64,000 nucleotides of DNA from Streptomyces sp. NBC_00663 (GTDB lineage: Bacteria > Actinomycetota > Actinomycetes > Streptomycetales > Streptomycetaceae). The translations under genes and the position numbers were made by a program. The stretch covers positions 5,890,001-5,954,000 of the forward strand of contig NZ_CP109027.1 of NCBI RefSeq assembly GCF_036226885.1, in the 5' to 3' direction. The stretch's first letter is position 1. Every line of letters begins with the position of its first letter. Positions 1 through 8,636 of this stretch are shown here, piece by piece. A model generated the notes under the pieces. It searched no databases and was not told where the DNA came from. It saw only the letters and a list, made by a program, of their open reading frames with translations.

Positions 1-645
1 GCCATCAACGGCGACGGCTCCTGGGGCGATGTCGCCATGGACGCCCTGGGCCTGGCCACCTTCGGTATCGGCCGGGTCTTCTCCGCCGGCTCCAAACTCG
101 CCGCCACCGTCGGACGCAGCCGCGTCTGGCAGGCCGCCGACGACTACGTCCGCGCCTGGAACCGCGGCATGAACTCCGCCGCCCGCCGCCGCCTCGTCGA
201 GGCGATGGTCGGCCCGCGCGCCGGGGCGAACGGCGCGGGCGCCCTGCCCGACGTCTCCCTCGCCGCCGCCTTCAAGGGCCTGCCCCGCTCCTTCGCCGAC
301 GACCTCGGCACCATCCGCGGCAACTGGCGGGACCTCTTCAAGGTCGGCGACAACCTCACCGCTGCCCGCAACGCCTACAACGCGGGCGGTGCGCGGGGCC
401 TGGCCAGCATGTACGTCGGCCCCGGCATGGTCGACGAGCTAGGCCGCATGAAGAACATCGACCCGACCGACCTGAACTTCATCGGCACCCCGGACGCCTT
501 CAAGCAGGCCCTCTCCTACAACTCCTGGGCCCTGGGCGCCACGGGCACCGGCGCGGGCTCCGACACCAACAGCTTCATCGGCCTGTTCGGCGGCGACGAC
601 GAGATCGACGTGACGGGCCCGGACGCGTCACTGGCGGGGCGGTGA
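1..645 (+). CDS. C-terminal part of a large protein, possibly type VII secretion-associated (partial)
   Basis: The reading frame is open from the first base, so only the last 214 codons are present and the true start lies upstream. The visible part begins INGDGSWGDVAMDALGLATF, a Gly/Ala-rich stretch of the kind seen in long Streptomyces WXG100-like or type VII secretion-associated proteins (family recollection, not tested). The remainder is Ala/Arg-rich and helical, with an acidic, Gly-rich end and no catalytic motif. The next gene starts inside its stop codon, so the two are probably cotranscribed. The function is not known from sequence. Confidence 0.6.
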   Translation, partial: AINGDGSWGDVAMDALGLATFGIGRVFSAGSKLAATVGRSRVWQAADDYVRAWNRGMNSAARRRLVEAMVGPRAGANGAGALPDVSLAAAFKGLPRSFADDLGTIRGNWRDLFKVGDNLTAARNAYNAGGARGLASMYVGPGMVDELGRMKNIDPTDLNFIGTPDAFKQALSYNSWALGATGTGAGSDTNSFIGLFGGDDEIDVTGPDASLAGR

Positions 646-1226
646 CCACGGTGCAGTGGAGCGAGTGCCGCGTAGATCTTCCCGCCCCGCACAACTGGCT
701 GGTGCTCGACCTGCGCACCGAGAACCCCGAGCCCTGGGCACGCCAGATTGCTCAGCAGCACCTGGCGGAGGGCTCACGACCGGACCTGTACGACGCCTTC
801 GCCACGGACGTCCTCTGGTACTGGGGCGCGGCCCGCCGCCAGAACGCCCTGTGCGCGTCCCTCCTCGCCCCACCGGACACCCCGGTCCTGGCGAGCTGCA
901 CGGTCCGCGAGGTGCGCGTCCCGCCGGTGTCGACCATGACGACCCTCCGCGAGGAGGTGGGACAGGCGGAGGGCCCGTTCTTCGGCACCCAACTGCTGGA
1001 GGAGGTGGACCTCCCGCTGGGCCCGGCGCTCCGCGTCCAGCGTATGGAACCCACGGCCCCCGACTCCTCGACCGGCGAGATCATCGAGGGCGTCGCGCAC
1101 TACGTCCTGCCCGCCCGCTTCACCGGTACGGCACTGGAGTGCCGTCTGCTGTGGAGCTCCCCGGGCCTGGGCGAGGCGCTGGCCAGGATGGCCGACGAAC
1201 TGGCGGCGTCACTCCGCCTGACGTGA
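642..1226 (+). CDS. hypothetical protein, possible partner of the upstream gene
   Basis: The product is 194 residues from a GTG overlapping the upstream stop by four bases, an arrangement typical of translational coupling. It is a soluble mixed alpha/beta protein with no signal peptide, membrane segment or metal motif. The overlap suggests it works with the upstream large protein, perhaps as a chaperone or specific partner, but that is inference from position only. Its last bases overlap the convergent gene on the other strand. I do not recognise the family. Confidence 0.6.
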   Translation: MTTVQWSECRVDLPAPHNWLVLDLRTENPEPWARQIAQQHLAEGSRPDLYDAFATDVLWYWGAARRQNALCASLLAPPDTPVLASCTVREVRVPPVSTMTTLREEVGQAEGPFFGTQLLEEVDLPLGPALRVQRMEPTAPDSSTGEIIEGVAHYVLPARFTGTALECRLLWSSPGLGEALARMADELAASLRLT

Positions 1227-1736
1227 GCGCCGCCCGACCGGCAGCTCCCCGAGCCCCAGCCTCTCCCACGGCAGCATCGCCAGCGGCATCCAGCTGAAGC
1301 CGACGGCGAAGACCCCGAGCACGTTGACGAGCTGCTTCGGCAGCACCCACCCGAGCTGGGCCACGACCAGCGCGACGACCAGCAGATACACATCGAAGAC
1401 GAGCACGGCGAGAATCTTCCGCAGAGCGGCCCCGACACCGACCCGCGCCTGACCGCCCCCGAGCATCCCGAAGACGATCACCGGCACCATCAGCCCGGTG
1501 ACCCCACCGACGGCGATCCCCCCGATGACGAAGGCGATCCGCCCGTCCTCGGGCACCACGTCCGACAGCGGCGCACGGTCCACCGCGTCCCCGAGCAGCG
1601 CCACGGCCGCGTACACGCCCAGCGCCATCGCCGCCAGCACGACGACGACCCCGACCCCGAAGGCGACCTTCCCGGCAACAGAGCGCTTGCTGCGCTGCGT
1701 CGCCTCCGGCCCCTCGGCCCTCGACTCGGCGGACAT
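1209..1736 (-). CDS. integral membrane protein of unknown function
   Basis: The protein has about 175 residues. I place the start at the ATG preceded by GGGAG at good spacing; an ATG twelve bases upstream is possible but has poorer spacing. The N-terminus is hydrophilic and basic. About four hydrophobic segments follow (near residues 22-48, 66-90, 100-125 and 130-150), so it lies in the cytoplasmic membrane. No catalytic or transport signature is visible. Its 3' end converges with and overlaps the end of the plus-strand gene. Confidence 0.65.
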   Translation of the reverse strand: MSAESRAEGPEATQRSKRSVAGKVAFGVGVVVVLAAMALGVYAAVALLGDAVDRAPLSDVVPEDGRIAFVIGGIAVGGVTGLMVPVIVFGMLGGGQARVGVGAALRKILAVLVFDVYLLVVALVVAQLGWVLPKQLVNVLGVFAVGFSWMPLAMLPWERLGLGELPVGRRSRQAE

Positions 1737-1809
1737 GGACTCTCCCATTCCTCTGCGGGGTCCGCTAGAGGATAGCCACGATGACGGGAGTGCCGTCACT
1801 GCCGGCTAC

Positions 1810-2487
1810 TCACGACAGGCCCAAGGCCTCCGTGTCCAGCACCTTTGCCGGCGGCTTCACGTCGAGGGGCTTGTCGAAGGCGCTGTAGGTGGTGGTCGTG
1901 CGGAAGTCCGAGCCGTTGTAGACGACCTTCAGGAGATACGGCTTGCCCTCCGTGGCCACGTAGAACGTGTACTTCCCGGTCTTCACCGACTTGTCGGTCA
2001 CGATCACCGAGATCGCCGGGGTGCCGTCGATCTCGGTCGGCTCGCCTCGCTTCGCCGTGCCGAAGGAGGAGAAGTCACGGGGGCAGTCGGCCAGGCCGTC
2101 GCCCGGTTCGGCCTTGCTCGCCGGGGTCTTGATCCAGCGGTCCTGGTCCCCGTCCATGGACTTGTCCGACCACCACTCGATGTACGCGCGGTTCGGGCGG
2201 ACGTAGTCCGTCTCGCCGATCCGGATCTGTTCGATGGCGGCGTCGTTCCAACTCCAGGTGACCTTCGAGGTGCACCTGTTGTGGAGGTCGGTCGTGATGC
2301 GGGCGGTGAAACCCTTGCCCTCGGGGTTGGTGGTCGTCCCCTCGACGGTCACGGACGTCAGCCCGCTCATCGTCTTGTGGGCCTCGTCGAGAATCTCCTG
2401 ACCGGAGCGTTCGTCCCCACCGCCGTCGCTCTGCGTGCACCCGGTCACCAGCAGGCATGCCAGCACCGCCACCGCTCTTCTTCGCAC
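1810..2487 (-). CDS. secreted lipoprotein, possibly LolA/LppX-like
   Basis: The product has 225 residues. I chose the GTG at 2487 because it sits behind a strong GGGGGG-type ribosome-binding site and gives a short basic signal peptide ending in the lipobox LVTGC near residue 18. The frame is open further upstream but has no signal sequence there. The mature part starts with a Ser/Gly/Asp linker and then reads like a beta-rich lipid-binding fold (repeated VTVEGTTTN- and YTFYVATEG-type strands), as in mycobacterial LppX/LprG relatives. It is probably anchored outside the membrane. Ligand unknown. Confidence 0.7.
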   Translation of the reverse strand: MRRRAVAVLACLLVTGCTQSDGGGDERSGQEILDEAHKTMSGLTSVTVEGTTTNPEGKGFTARITTDLHNRCTSKVTWSWNDAAIEQIRIGETDYVRPNRAYIEWWSDKSMDGDQDRWIKTPASKAEPGDGLADCPRDFSSFGTAKRGEPTEIDGTPAISVIVTDKSVKTGKYTFYVATEGKPYLLKVVYNGSDFRTTTTYSAFDKPLDVKPPAKVLDTEALGLS

Positions 2488-2659
2488 AGTCCCCCCACAG
2501 GTCACAGATGGCCCAGAGGTTACCGGTGCGGACAGGCGCGCCAAGATCCTGTAAACCGCGGGGGACAGCGGTTTCCCCGTGCCGTACGGCGTGCGAGACT
2601 GCCCCGGTTGCGGAAGTGAACGGGGTGGCCCGACGGGGCCGGTGGGGAGCGGGACGACG

Positions 2660-3610
2660 ATGAGCAAGCGGCAAGTACAGAAGATGCTGCGGTTGATGGC
2701 GAGCGGGGAGGCCGTCGAGCTCACCAGCCCCATGGCCTCGGTGAAGAAGCTCGCCCGACTCGCCTTCATCGCCCAGCAGTTCGGGTACGAGTACGCCGAT
2801 GTCCGGCAGAGCGGCGGCCGGAACAACGCCCTCGTCATGCTGCTCGTCCCCGATCCCAGCCCGCAGGCCCGCACCCGCGCCGCGCAGAACTGGGCGCAGT
2901 ACCCCAACGCGAGCGACGGTGTCTCCGTGCCGCCCCTGATCCCGGACGCCTTCGAACTCCTCAAGGCCCGGATCAACTTCGACCTCACCGGGCAGGCCAA
3001 GAAGCGCATGGGCTACGCCGTCGCCGGTGTCAGCGTCGCGTGTCTGGTCCTCGCGTACCGCTTCGGCGGCCAGTCCGACGACTTCGTCGTCGCGGCCGTC
3101 ATCTGGGTCGTGCTCATGGCGGCGCTCGGCATCGCCTTCGTCGTCAACGGCAAGCGCAACGTCAAGTTCGCCGGCCGGCTCCAGGCGGCCGGGTTCATGC
3201 CGGTCACCGACGAGGGCGGACGGGTGCGGTATCTGCCGCCGGGCGCTCAGCTGCCGGGCCAGGCGAACCCCTTCGCCGCCGGCCCGTACGGCCAGCAGCC
3301 CCAGCCGGGATACGGCAACCAGCCTCAGCCGGGATACGGCCAGCAGCCTCAGCCGGGATACGCCCAGCAGCCCCCGCAGCCCTACCCCCAGCCTCAGCCC
3401 CAGCAGCCGTACCCGCCCCAGCCCGGATACGCCCAGCCGCAGCCGCAGCCCTACGGCTACCCCCAGCCCCAGCCCCCGCAGCCCTCGGCCGCCCCCGGCC
3501 CGTACGCCCCGCAGCAGCAGCCGTACCCGCAGCAGCAGCCCCCGCAGCCGTACCCGCCGCAGCAGCCCTACCCCCAGCAGAACCCCAACTGGCAGGCGCC
3601 GCAGGGGTGA
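2660..3610 (+). CDS. membrane protein with a Pro/Gln/Tyr-rich repeat tail
   Basis: The product has 316 residues from an ATG behind GGGAGC. Residues 1-115 are soluble. Two hydrophobic segments lie near 117-135 and 142-160. A cytoplasmic-like stretch follows, then from about residue 205 a low-complexity tail of PQPGYG, QQPYP and QPQPYGY units to the end. Such tails are common in actinobacterial membrane proteins and may mediate polar or multivalent assembly (inference). Function unknown. Confidence 0.7.
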   Translation: MSKRQVQKMLRLMASGEAVELTSPMASVKKLARLAFIAQQFGYEYADVRQSGGRNNALVMLLVPDPSPQARTRAAQNWAQYPNASDGVSVPPLIPDAFELLKARINFDLTGQAKKRMGYAVAGVSVACLVLAYRFGGQSDDFVVAAVIWVVLMAALGIAFVVNGKRNVKFAGRLQAAGFMPVTDEGGRVRYLPPGAQLPGQANPFAAGPYGQQPQPGYGNQPQPGYGQQPQPGYAQQPPQPYPQPQPQQPYPPQPGYAQPQPQPYGYPQPQPPQPSAAPGPYAPQQQPYPQQQPPQPYPPQQPYPQQNPNWQAPQG

Positions 3611-3635
3611 CGTCCGGGGTGACGTCCGGGGTGAC
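3604..3635. repeat. short tandem repeat at the end of the Pro/Gln-rich gene
   Basis: A 12-bp unit (GGGGTGACGTCC) occurs 2.7 times and spans the stop codon of the upstream gene. The units are identical. No function is evident; it may be simple slippage. Confidence 0.6.
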
Positions 3636-3825
3636 CCACGCCACTGGGAGCTGTTCGTAACAAACGGCCGCAAGTACCTCTCACCCCGCCCCCGCGCCGG
3701 GTGAGAGCAAAGTTCCCTTCCGGTCACCCAGTGCCACAGCAAGGAAACGCGCCCTCCCTACCTTCGGAATCAGCCACTCGACGCAGCCATGCGTCACGAC
3801 TGAGCCCGGAGCCCGTGGAGGCAGC

Positions 3826-5208
3826 ATGACAGCCCCTAGTACAGCCCCCGCACCGCCGAGCAGGGGCGGCCGCTGGATCCAGCAGTGGGATCCGGAGGAC
3901 GAGACCTTCTGGAACGAGACCGGGGAGAAGGTCGCCCGACGCAACCTCCTCTTCTCCGTGCTCTCCGAGCACATCGGGTTCTCGATCTGGACCATGTGGT
4001 CCGTGCTGGTGCTGTTCATGGGCCCGGAGTACGGCCTGACCCCGGCCGACAAGTTCCTGCTGACCTCGATGGTCACGCTCGTCGGCGCCGTCGTCCGCGT
4101 CCCGTACACCTTCGCCGTGGCCCTCTTCGGCGGCCGGAACTGGACCATCGTCTCCGCCAGCCTCCTGCTCGTCCCCACCATCGCGGCGTTCGCCGTGATG
4201 AAGCCGGGGACCTCCTTCAACACCTTCCTGCTCGTCGGTCTGCTGGCCGGCATCGGCGGCGGCAACTTCGCCTCCTCCATGACCAACATCAACGCCTTCT
4301 TCCCCCTGCGTAAGAAGGGGTGGGCGCTCGGCCTCAACGCGGGCGGCGGCAACATCGGCGTCCCGGTCATCCAGCTGATCGCCCTCGCGGTCATCGGGGC
4401 GAGTGGCGGGCCGCGTGTGCTGCTCGGCATCTACATCCCGCTGATCCTCGTCGCCGCCGTCCTCGCCGCGCTCTACATGGACAACCTCGCGACGGTGAAG
4501 AACGACACCGGTGCCGCCATCGACTCGGCGAAGGACGGCCACACCTGGATCATGTCCTTCCTCTACATCGGCACCTTCGGCTCCTTCATCGGCTTCTCCT
4601 TCGCCTTCGGCCAGGTCCTCCAGGTCCAGTTCGGCCGTACGCCGCTACAGGCCGCCTACGTCACCTTCATCGGCCCGCTGCTCGGCTCGCTGATCCGCCC
4701 GCTCGGCGGCTGGCTCGCCGACAAGTACGGCGGCGCGAAGATCACCCTCTACAACTACGTCGGCATGGGCGCCGCCACCGCCGTCCTGGTCTTCGCCAGC
4801 ATGCAGAAGTCGCTGCCGCTGTTCGTCACCGCCTTCGTGGTGCTGTTCGTCCTCAGCGGGCTCGGCAACGGCTCCACGTTCAAGATGATCCCCGGCATCT
4901 TCCACACCAAGGCCCTCGCCAAGGGGCTCGTGGGCGACGAGGCCGCCGCCCACGGCCGCCGGCTCTCCGGCGCCTCCATGGGCCTCATCGGAGCGGTCGG
5001 CGCGCTGGGCGGTGTGGGCATCAACCTGGCCTTCCGCCAGTCGTTCCTGTCGAACGGCTCCGGCACCGGCGCCTTCATCACCTTCCTCGTCTACTACGCC
5101 CTCTGCTTCGTGGTGACCTGGGCCGTATACCTTCGCCGTACGGCCGCGAAGACGGAGACGTCGGCAGCCGCCGAGACGAAGCCGCAGCTCAACTACGCCG
5201 AGGTGTGA
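3826..5208 (+). CDS. narK: nitrate/nitrite transporter (MFS, NarK family)
   Basis: This 460-residue major facilitator has about twelve membrane segments. It carries both Gly-rich nitrate signatures, AGIGGGNFASSMTNINAF near residue 141 and NAGGGNIGVPVIQL near residue 170, which line the nitrate path in NarK/NasA proteins. It moves nitrate in, or nitrite out, across the cytoplasmic membrane. It is followed by a perfect hairpin terminator and then nnaR, the partner regulator in S. coelicolor. GlnR control would be expected from that species, but I could not identify a clean GlnR box in the 215 bp upstream. Confidence 0.9.
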   Translation: MTAPSTAPAPPSRGGRWIQQWDPEDETFWNETGEKVARRNLLFSVLSEHIGFSIWTMWSVLVLFMGPEYGLTPADKFLLTSMVTLVGAVVRVPYTFAVALFGGRNWTIVSASLLLVPTIAAFAVMKPGTSFNTFLLVGLLAGIGGGNFASSMTNINAFFPLRKKGWALGLNAGGGNIGVPVIQLIALAVIGASGGPRVLLGIYIPLILVAAVLAALYMDNLATVKNDTGAAIDSAKDGHTWIMSFLYIGTFGSFIGFSFAFGQVLQVQFGRTPLQAAYVTFIGPLLGSLIRPLGGWLADKYGGAKITLYNYVGMGAATAVLVFASMQKSLPLFVTAFVVLFVLSGLGNGSTFKMIPGIFHTKALAKGLVGDEAAAHGRRLSGASMGLIGAVGALGGVGINLAFRQSFLSNGSGTGAFITFLVYYALCFVVTWAVYLRRTAAKTETSAAAETKPQLNYAEV

Positions 5209-5233
5209 CGTAACACCGGCGCAATGAAGCGGA

Positions 5234-5267
5234 ACCGAGCCTGTCACGCACCGTTGACAGGCTCGGT
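5234..5267 (+). terminator. hairpin terminator after narK
   Basis: A perfect 13-bp inverted repeat with an eight-base loop begins 25 bases after the narK stop codon. There is no long T run, which is usual for Streptomyces terminators. A TTGACA lies inside the right arm and might also serve the downstream gene as a -35 element, though no good -10 follows it. Confidence 0.75.
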
Positions 5268-5330
5268 CGGCATGCAGGTGCCATCACAGCCGGTGTAGGT
5301 GCAAACGACTCGAGTGCGGGACGAGAGTTT

Positions 5331-6485
5331 ATGTACGACGAAGAGCAGCGACCAGAACAACACGGTCCCCTGGCCGGCTTCACCGTAGGGGTGACAGCCG
5401 CACGCCGGGCCGACGAGCTGGGCGCACTGTTGCAGCGACGGGGAGCCGCCGTCCTGCACGCACCGGCCCTGCGGATCGTGCAGCTCGCCGACGACAGCGA
5501 GCTGCTCGCGGCGACCAAGCAGGTCATCGACGAGGTACCGGACGTCGTGGTCGCCACGACCGCGATCGGGTTCCGGGGCTGGATCGAGGCCGCCGACGGC
5601 TGGGGTCTGGGCGAGGACCTGCTCCAGCGGCTGCGCGGCATCGAGCTGCTGGCGCGCGGACCCAAGGTGAAGGGCGCGGTCCGGGCCGCCGGGCTGACCG
5701 AGGACTGGTCGCCGTCGTCCGAGTCCATGGCGGAGGTGCTCGACCGGCTCCTGGAGGAGGGCGTCGAGGGCCGCCGTATCGCCATCCAACTGCACGGTGA
5801 GCCGCTGCCCGGGTTCGTGGAGGCGCTCAGGGCCGCGGGAGCGGAGGTGCTCGGGGTGCCGGTCTACCGGTGGATGCCGCCGGAGGACATCGGGCCGGTG
5901 GACCGTCTCCTGGACGCCACCGTCTCCCGGGGCCTGGACGCCCTCACCTTCACCAGCGCCCCCGCCGCCGCGTCCCTGCTGACCCGGGCCGAGGAGCGGG
6001 GCCTGCTCCCGGAGCTGCTCGCCGCCCTCAACCACGACGTCCTCCCGGCCTGCGTGGGCCCGGTCACGGCCCTCCCGCTCCAGGCCCGTGGTGTCGACAC
6101 CGTCCAGCCCGAGCGCTTCCGCCTCGGCCCCCTCGTCCAGCTCCTGTGCCAGGAACTCCCGGCCCGGGCCCGCACCCTGCCCATCGCGGGCCACCGGGTC
6201 GAGATCCGCGGCCACGCGGTCCTGGTCGACGGCGCCCTGCGCCCCGTACCGCCGGCCGGGATGTCCCTGCTGCGCGCGCTGTCCCGGCGACCCGGGTGGG
6301 TGGTGGCACGAGCGGAACTGCTCCGTGCCCTGCCGGGCGCGGGCCGCGACGAGCACGCCGTGGAGACGGCCATGGCCCGCCTCCGCACCTCACTCGGCGC
6401 CCCGAAGCTGATCCAGACGGTGGTGAAACGGGGTTACCGACTGGCCCTGGACCCCGCCGCCGACGCCAAGTACTCGGACCTGTAG
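5331..6485 (+). CDS. nnaR: uroporphyrinogen-III synthase-like regulator with C-terminal winged helix (NnaR type)
   Basis: The product has 384 residues. Residues 15-265 match a HemD (uroporphyrinogen-III synthase) fold, including the FTSAPAAASLL segment. Residues 285-375 form an OmpR/PhoB-type winged helix (PVPPAGMSLLRALSRRPG ... AVETAMARLRTSL ... VVKRGYRL). This fusion next to narK matches NnaR of S. coelicolor, described as a co-activator of GlnR for nitrate/nitrite assimilation genes. Whether the HemD part is catalytic or only a sensor cannot be told here. The end overlaps the convergent gene by about 50 bases. Confidence 0.85.
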   Translation: MYDEEQRPEQHGPLAGFTVGVTAARRADELGALLQRRGAAVLHAPALRIVQLADDSELLAATKQVIDEVPDVVVATTAIGFRGWIEAADGWGLGEDLLQRLRGIELLARGPKVKGAVRAAGLTEDWSPSSESMAEVLDRLLEEGVEGRRIAIQLHGEPLPGFVEALRAAGAEVLGVPVYRWMPPEDIGPVDRLLDATVSRGLDALTFTSAPAAASLLTRAEERGLLPELLAALNHDVLPACVGPVTALPLQARGVDTVQPERFRLGPLVQLLCQELPARARTLPIAGHRVEIRGHAVLVDGALRPVPPAGMSLLRALSRRPGWVVARAELLRALPGAGRDEHAVETAMARLRTSLGAPKLIQTVVKRGYRLALDPAADAKYSDL

Positions 6486-6958
6486 GACCGCCCCCGCACC
6501 AGCAGCGCCCTCGCCAGACAGCCCACGGCCACCGTCGACAGCACGGCCCGTACGACGTTCCAGGCCACCCACGCGTCCTCGAACTCCTCGCGGGCGCCGG
6601 CCGGATCGGCGGCGGTGTCCAGACCGTTGTTCAACGGGATGTTGAAGGCGACCGTCACCAGGAAGGCGAGGGTGTACGCGGCGAGGGCCGCCCACACCCA
6701 CCGGCGGTGCGACTGTCCCCGGCCCTGCCACGCCGCCACCCCGGTCAGCAGCAGTGCCCCGAGGAAGCTCAGCATGAACACCGGGTTCTGGATGACGTCG
6801 TTGATGTTCCGCATGACCTCGACGTAGACCCGGTCGTCGCTGCGGGCCAGGCCCGGCATCACCGCGCACGCGAACACATAGAAGGTCCCCGCGATCAGCC
6901 CCATGGCGACCGTGGCCGCACCCAGTACCCCGCCCGTCGTCCCGCTCTGCTTCGTCAT
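6434..6958 (-). CDS. DUF1772 (anthrone oxygenase-like) membrane protein
   Basis: The product has about 174 residues and four membrane segments (roughly 12-35, 58-76, 88-108 and 138-157). The motif NPVFMLSFLGALLL and the helix pattern fit the DUF1772 family, some members of which are anthrone or cofactor-free oxygenases; most in Streptomyces are uncharacterised. The ATG at 6958 and an in-frame GTG six bases upstream are both possible starts. It converges with and overlaps the end of nnaR. Confidence 0.7.
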   Translation of the reverse strand: MTKQSGTTGGVLGAATVAMGLIAGTFYVFACAVMPGLARSDDRVYVEVMRNINDVIQNPVFMLSFLGALLLTGVAAWQGRGQSHRRWVWAALAAYTLAFLVTVAFNIPLNNGLDTAADPAGAREEFEDAWVAWNVVRAVLSTVAVGCLARALLVRGRSYRSEYLASAAGSRASR

Positions 6959-7151
6959 GCCCACCAGTCAACGGGCCGGGGACCACCGCCGACATGGCCG
7001 AGACGCCCAGCCCCATACGCGTGCGTCCAGGACTGGCCGGTACGTCTCGCAGCTACGCCTCGCCGGTACGAGGACTTCCGGCGGCGCGGCCGGGAAGGCA
7101 CTGTGAGAGGGAACCGTTTTCTCACGGCACCCCATAGGTGGTGACAGGCAC

Positions 7152-7733
7152 ATGGCACTTGATACGGCCGCGGCCCCGTACGAGCTGCGGTTCGACGCCG
7201 GGCGGATCTGTCTCGATCTCCTCGCGACCACCCATCCCGTCGAACGGCTCGACTCGGTCGAGGTGCTGTGCGCCTGGATCGTCGGTTCCGGGCTGGTCCC
7301 GGCGGACACTCCGCTGACCCACGCCGGTGTCTCCTGGCTGGTGGCTTTCCGTGAACTGAGGGGACGGCTGGGACAGTTGGTGCGCACGGGGTCCACCGGT
7401 GTGGACATCGCGCTCGCCCGCGTCAACGAACTCGCCCGCGTCGCGCCCCCGGCCCCCCGTGCCGTACCGGCCGAAGACGGCACGCTCGTACGGCAATTGA
7501 CCGGTCCGCCCGAACTGGCCGCCCTGCTCGGCGCGATCGCCCGGGACGCCGTCGAACTGCTCACCGATCCGCTCGCGCGGGCGGGTCTGCGGCAGTGCGC
7601 CGGCGACAACTGCCCGATCGTCTACCTCGACACCTCACGGGGACGCAGGAGGCGTTGGTGCTCCAGTGAGGTCTGCGGGAACCGCGAAAGAGTGGCCCGG
7701 CACCGCCGGCGCGCCGCCATCGCCCGTGCCTGA
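7152..7733 (+). CDS. CGNR zinc finger / ABATE domain protein
   Basis: The product has 193 residues. The N-terminal part (about 8-135) reads as the stress-associated ABATE domain. The C-terminal 45 residues carry the CGNR finger: two cysteines in the first half (LRQCAGDNC), then WCSSEVCGNR and a basic helix RVARHRRRAA. The family is thought to be transcriptional regulators. It is a single gene with its own upstream region and is followed directly by tandem repeats that begin inside its stop codon. Confidence 0.85.
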   Translation: MALDTAAAPYELRFDAGRICLDLLATTHPVERLDSVEVLCAWIVGSGLVPADTPLTHAGVSWLVAFRELRGRLGQLVRTGSTGVDIALARVNELARVAPPAPRAVPAEDGTLVRQLTGPPELAALLGAIARDAVELLTDPLARAGLRQCAGDNCPIVYLDTSRGRRRRWCSSEVCGNRERVARHRRRAAIARA

Positions 7734-7803
7734 GGGTCCGAGACACGCGCTTGAGGGTCCGAGACACGCGCCTGAGGGCCGGAGACACGGGCCTGAGGGT
7801 CCG
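7729..7803. repeat. 21-bp tandem repeat, 3.6 copies
   Basis: The unit reads approximately CCTGAGGGTCCGAGACACGCG and starts at the stop codon of the CGNR gene. The first two full copies differ at one base and the third differs at three more; the last is partial. Its role is unknown. The array lies between two transcription units, about 260 bp before sigU. Confidence 0.85.
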
Positions 7804-8060
7804 TTATGCGGCTTCTGTGGAACGGGAGTCGAAGTGATTTCGATTACACGCCGTTTACTCCCGCCGCGTCACGGGCAGCCGCACCGATCTTGCCGATGTG
7901 GTGGAAATGTAAAGATCGCACGGTGGGAATGTGCGCTCATGTCCCCCTCGTCACGTCACCCGGAAGAAAACTGTCACGTCACTTTGAACACACAACGGCC
8001 CGCGTCCGTACCCGGTGTTGAGCGACTGGTCGGGGGAACCCCCGGACATCGGAGGTGGGC

Positions 8061-8636
8061 GTGCGCAAGGATTCCGTCGTGGCCAATGAACGTGGATCGA
8101 GGGCCCGACATCGCATGTCCCAGCCCTCGGAACCTGATGAGGAGCTCATGCGTGCTCTGTACAGAGAGCACGCGGGACCCCTGCTCGCCTATGTGCTGAG
8201 GCTGGTCGCCGGAGACCGGCAAAGAGCCGAGGACGTTGTGCAGGAGACGCTGATCCGTGCCTGGAAGAACGCCGGTCAGCTCAATCGAGCGACCGGATCT
8301 GTACGCCCCTGGCTGGTGACGGTTGCCCGGCGCATCGTCATCGACGGCCACCGAAGCCGGCAGGCCCGGCCGCAGGAGGTCGATCCGTCGCCGCTGGAGG
8401 TCATCCCCGCGGAGGACGAGATCGACAAGGCGCTGTGGTTGATGACGCTGTCGGACGCGCTCGACGACCTGACTCCCGCGCACCGGGAGGTGCTCGTCGA
8501 GACGTACTTCAAGGGGCGTACCGTCAATGAGGCGGCCGAGACGCTCGGTATCCCCAGCGGCACCGTCCGCTCGCGGGTCTTCTACGCCCTGCGTTCGATG
8601 AAGCTGGCACTGGAGGAGCGGGGGGTGACGGCGTGA
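8061..8636 (+). CDS. sigU: ECF RNA polymerase sigma factor SigU
   Basis: The product has 191 residues. The GTG at 8061 is preceded by GGAGG at ideal spacing; an ATG further in is an alternative. Sigma region 2 lies at about 28-95 (YREHAGPLLAYVLRLV ... AEDVVQETLIRAW) and region 4 at about 130-185 (LTPAHREVLVETYFKGRTV ... GIPSGTVRSRV). It directs RNA polymerase to its own promoter set. It overlaps the next gene, a zinc anti-sigma factor, by one base. In S. coelicolor this pair is sigU-rsuA; loss of rsuA there frees SigU and blocks aerial growth (literature recall). No confident promoter was seen in the 257 bp upstream. Confidence 0.87.
   Translation: MRKDSVVANERGSRARHRMSQPSEPDEELMRALYREHAGPLLAYVLRLVAGDRQRAEDVVQETLIRAWKNAGQLNRATGSVRPWLVTVARRIVIDGHRSRQARPQEVDPSPLEVIPAEDEIDKALWLMTLSDALDDLTPAHREVLVETYFKGRTVNEAAETLGIPSGTVRSRVFYALRSMKLALEERGVTA

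Noticed and set aside
3200..3610. CRISPR-like or satellite array
   Set aside because: The repeats are in-frame codons of a Pro/Gln/Tyr-rich protein tail, with irregular unit length and no spacer pattern. No CRISPR array was found elsewhere in the window.
2075..3742. 555-codon open frame on the minus strand across the lipoprotein and Pro-rich genes
   Set aside because: Repetitive Leu/Arg/Gly sequence arising opposite the Pro/Gln repeats. The two real genes have better starts and motifs.
3611..3825. GlnR box upstream of narK
   Set aside because: GTAAC, GTCAC and GAAAC pieces are present but not in the required spacing, so I do not claim a site.
7804..8060. ECF-type promoter upstream of sigU
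   Set aside because: A GAAC and a CGTCC occur about 14 bp apart near 7,986-8,008, but the match is too short to support autoregulation.
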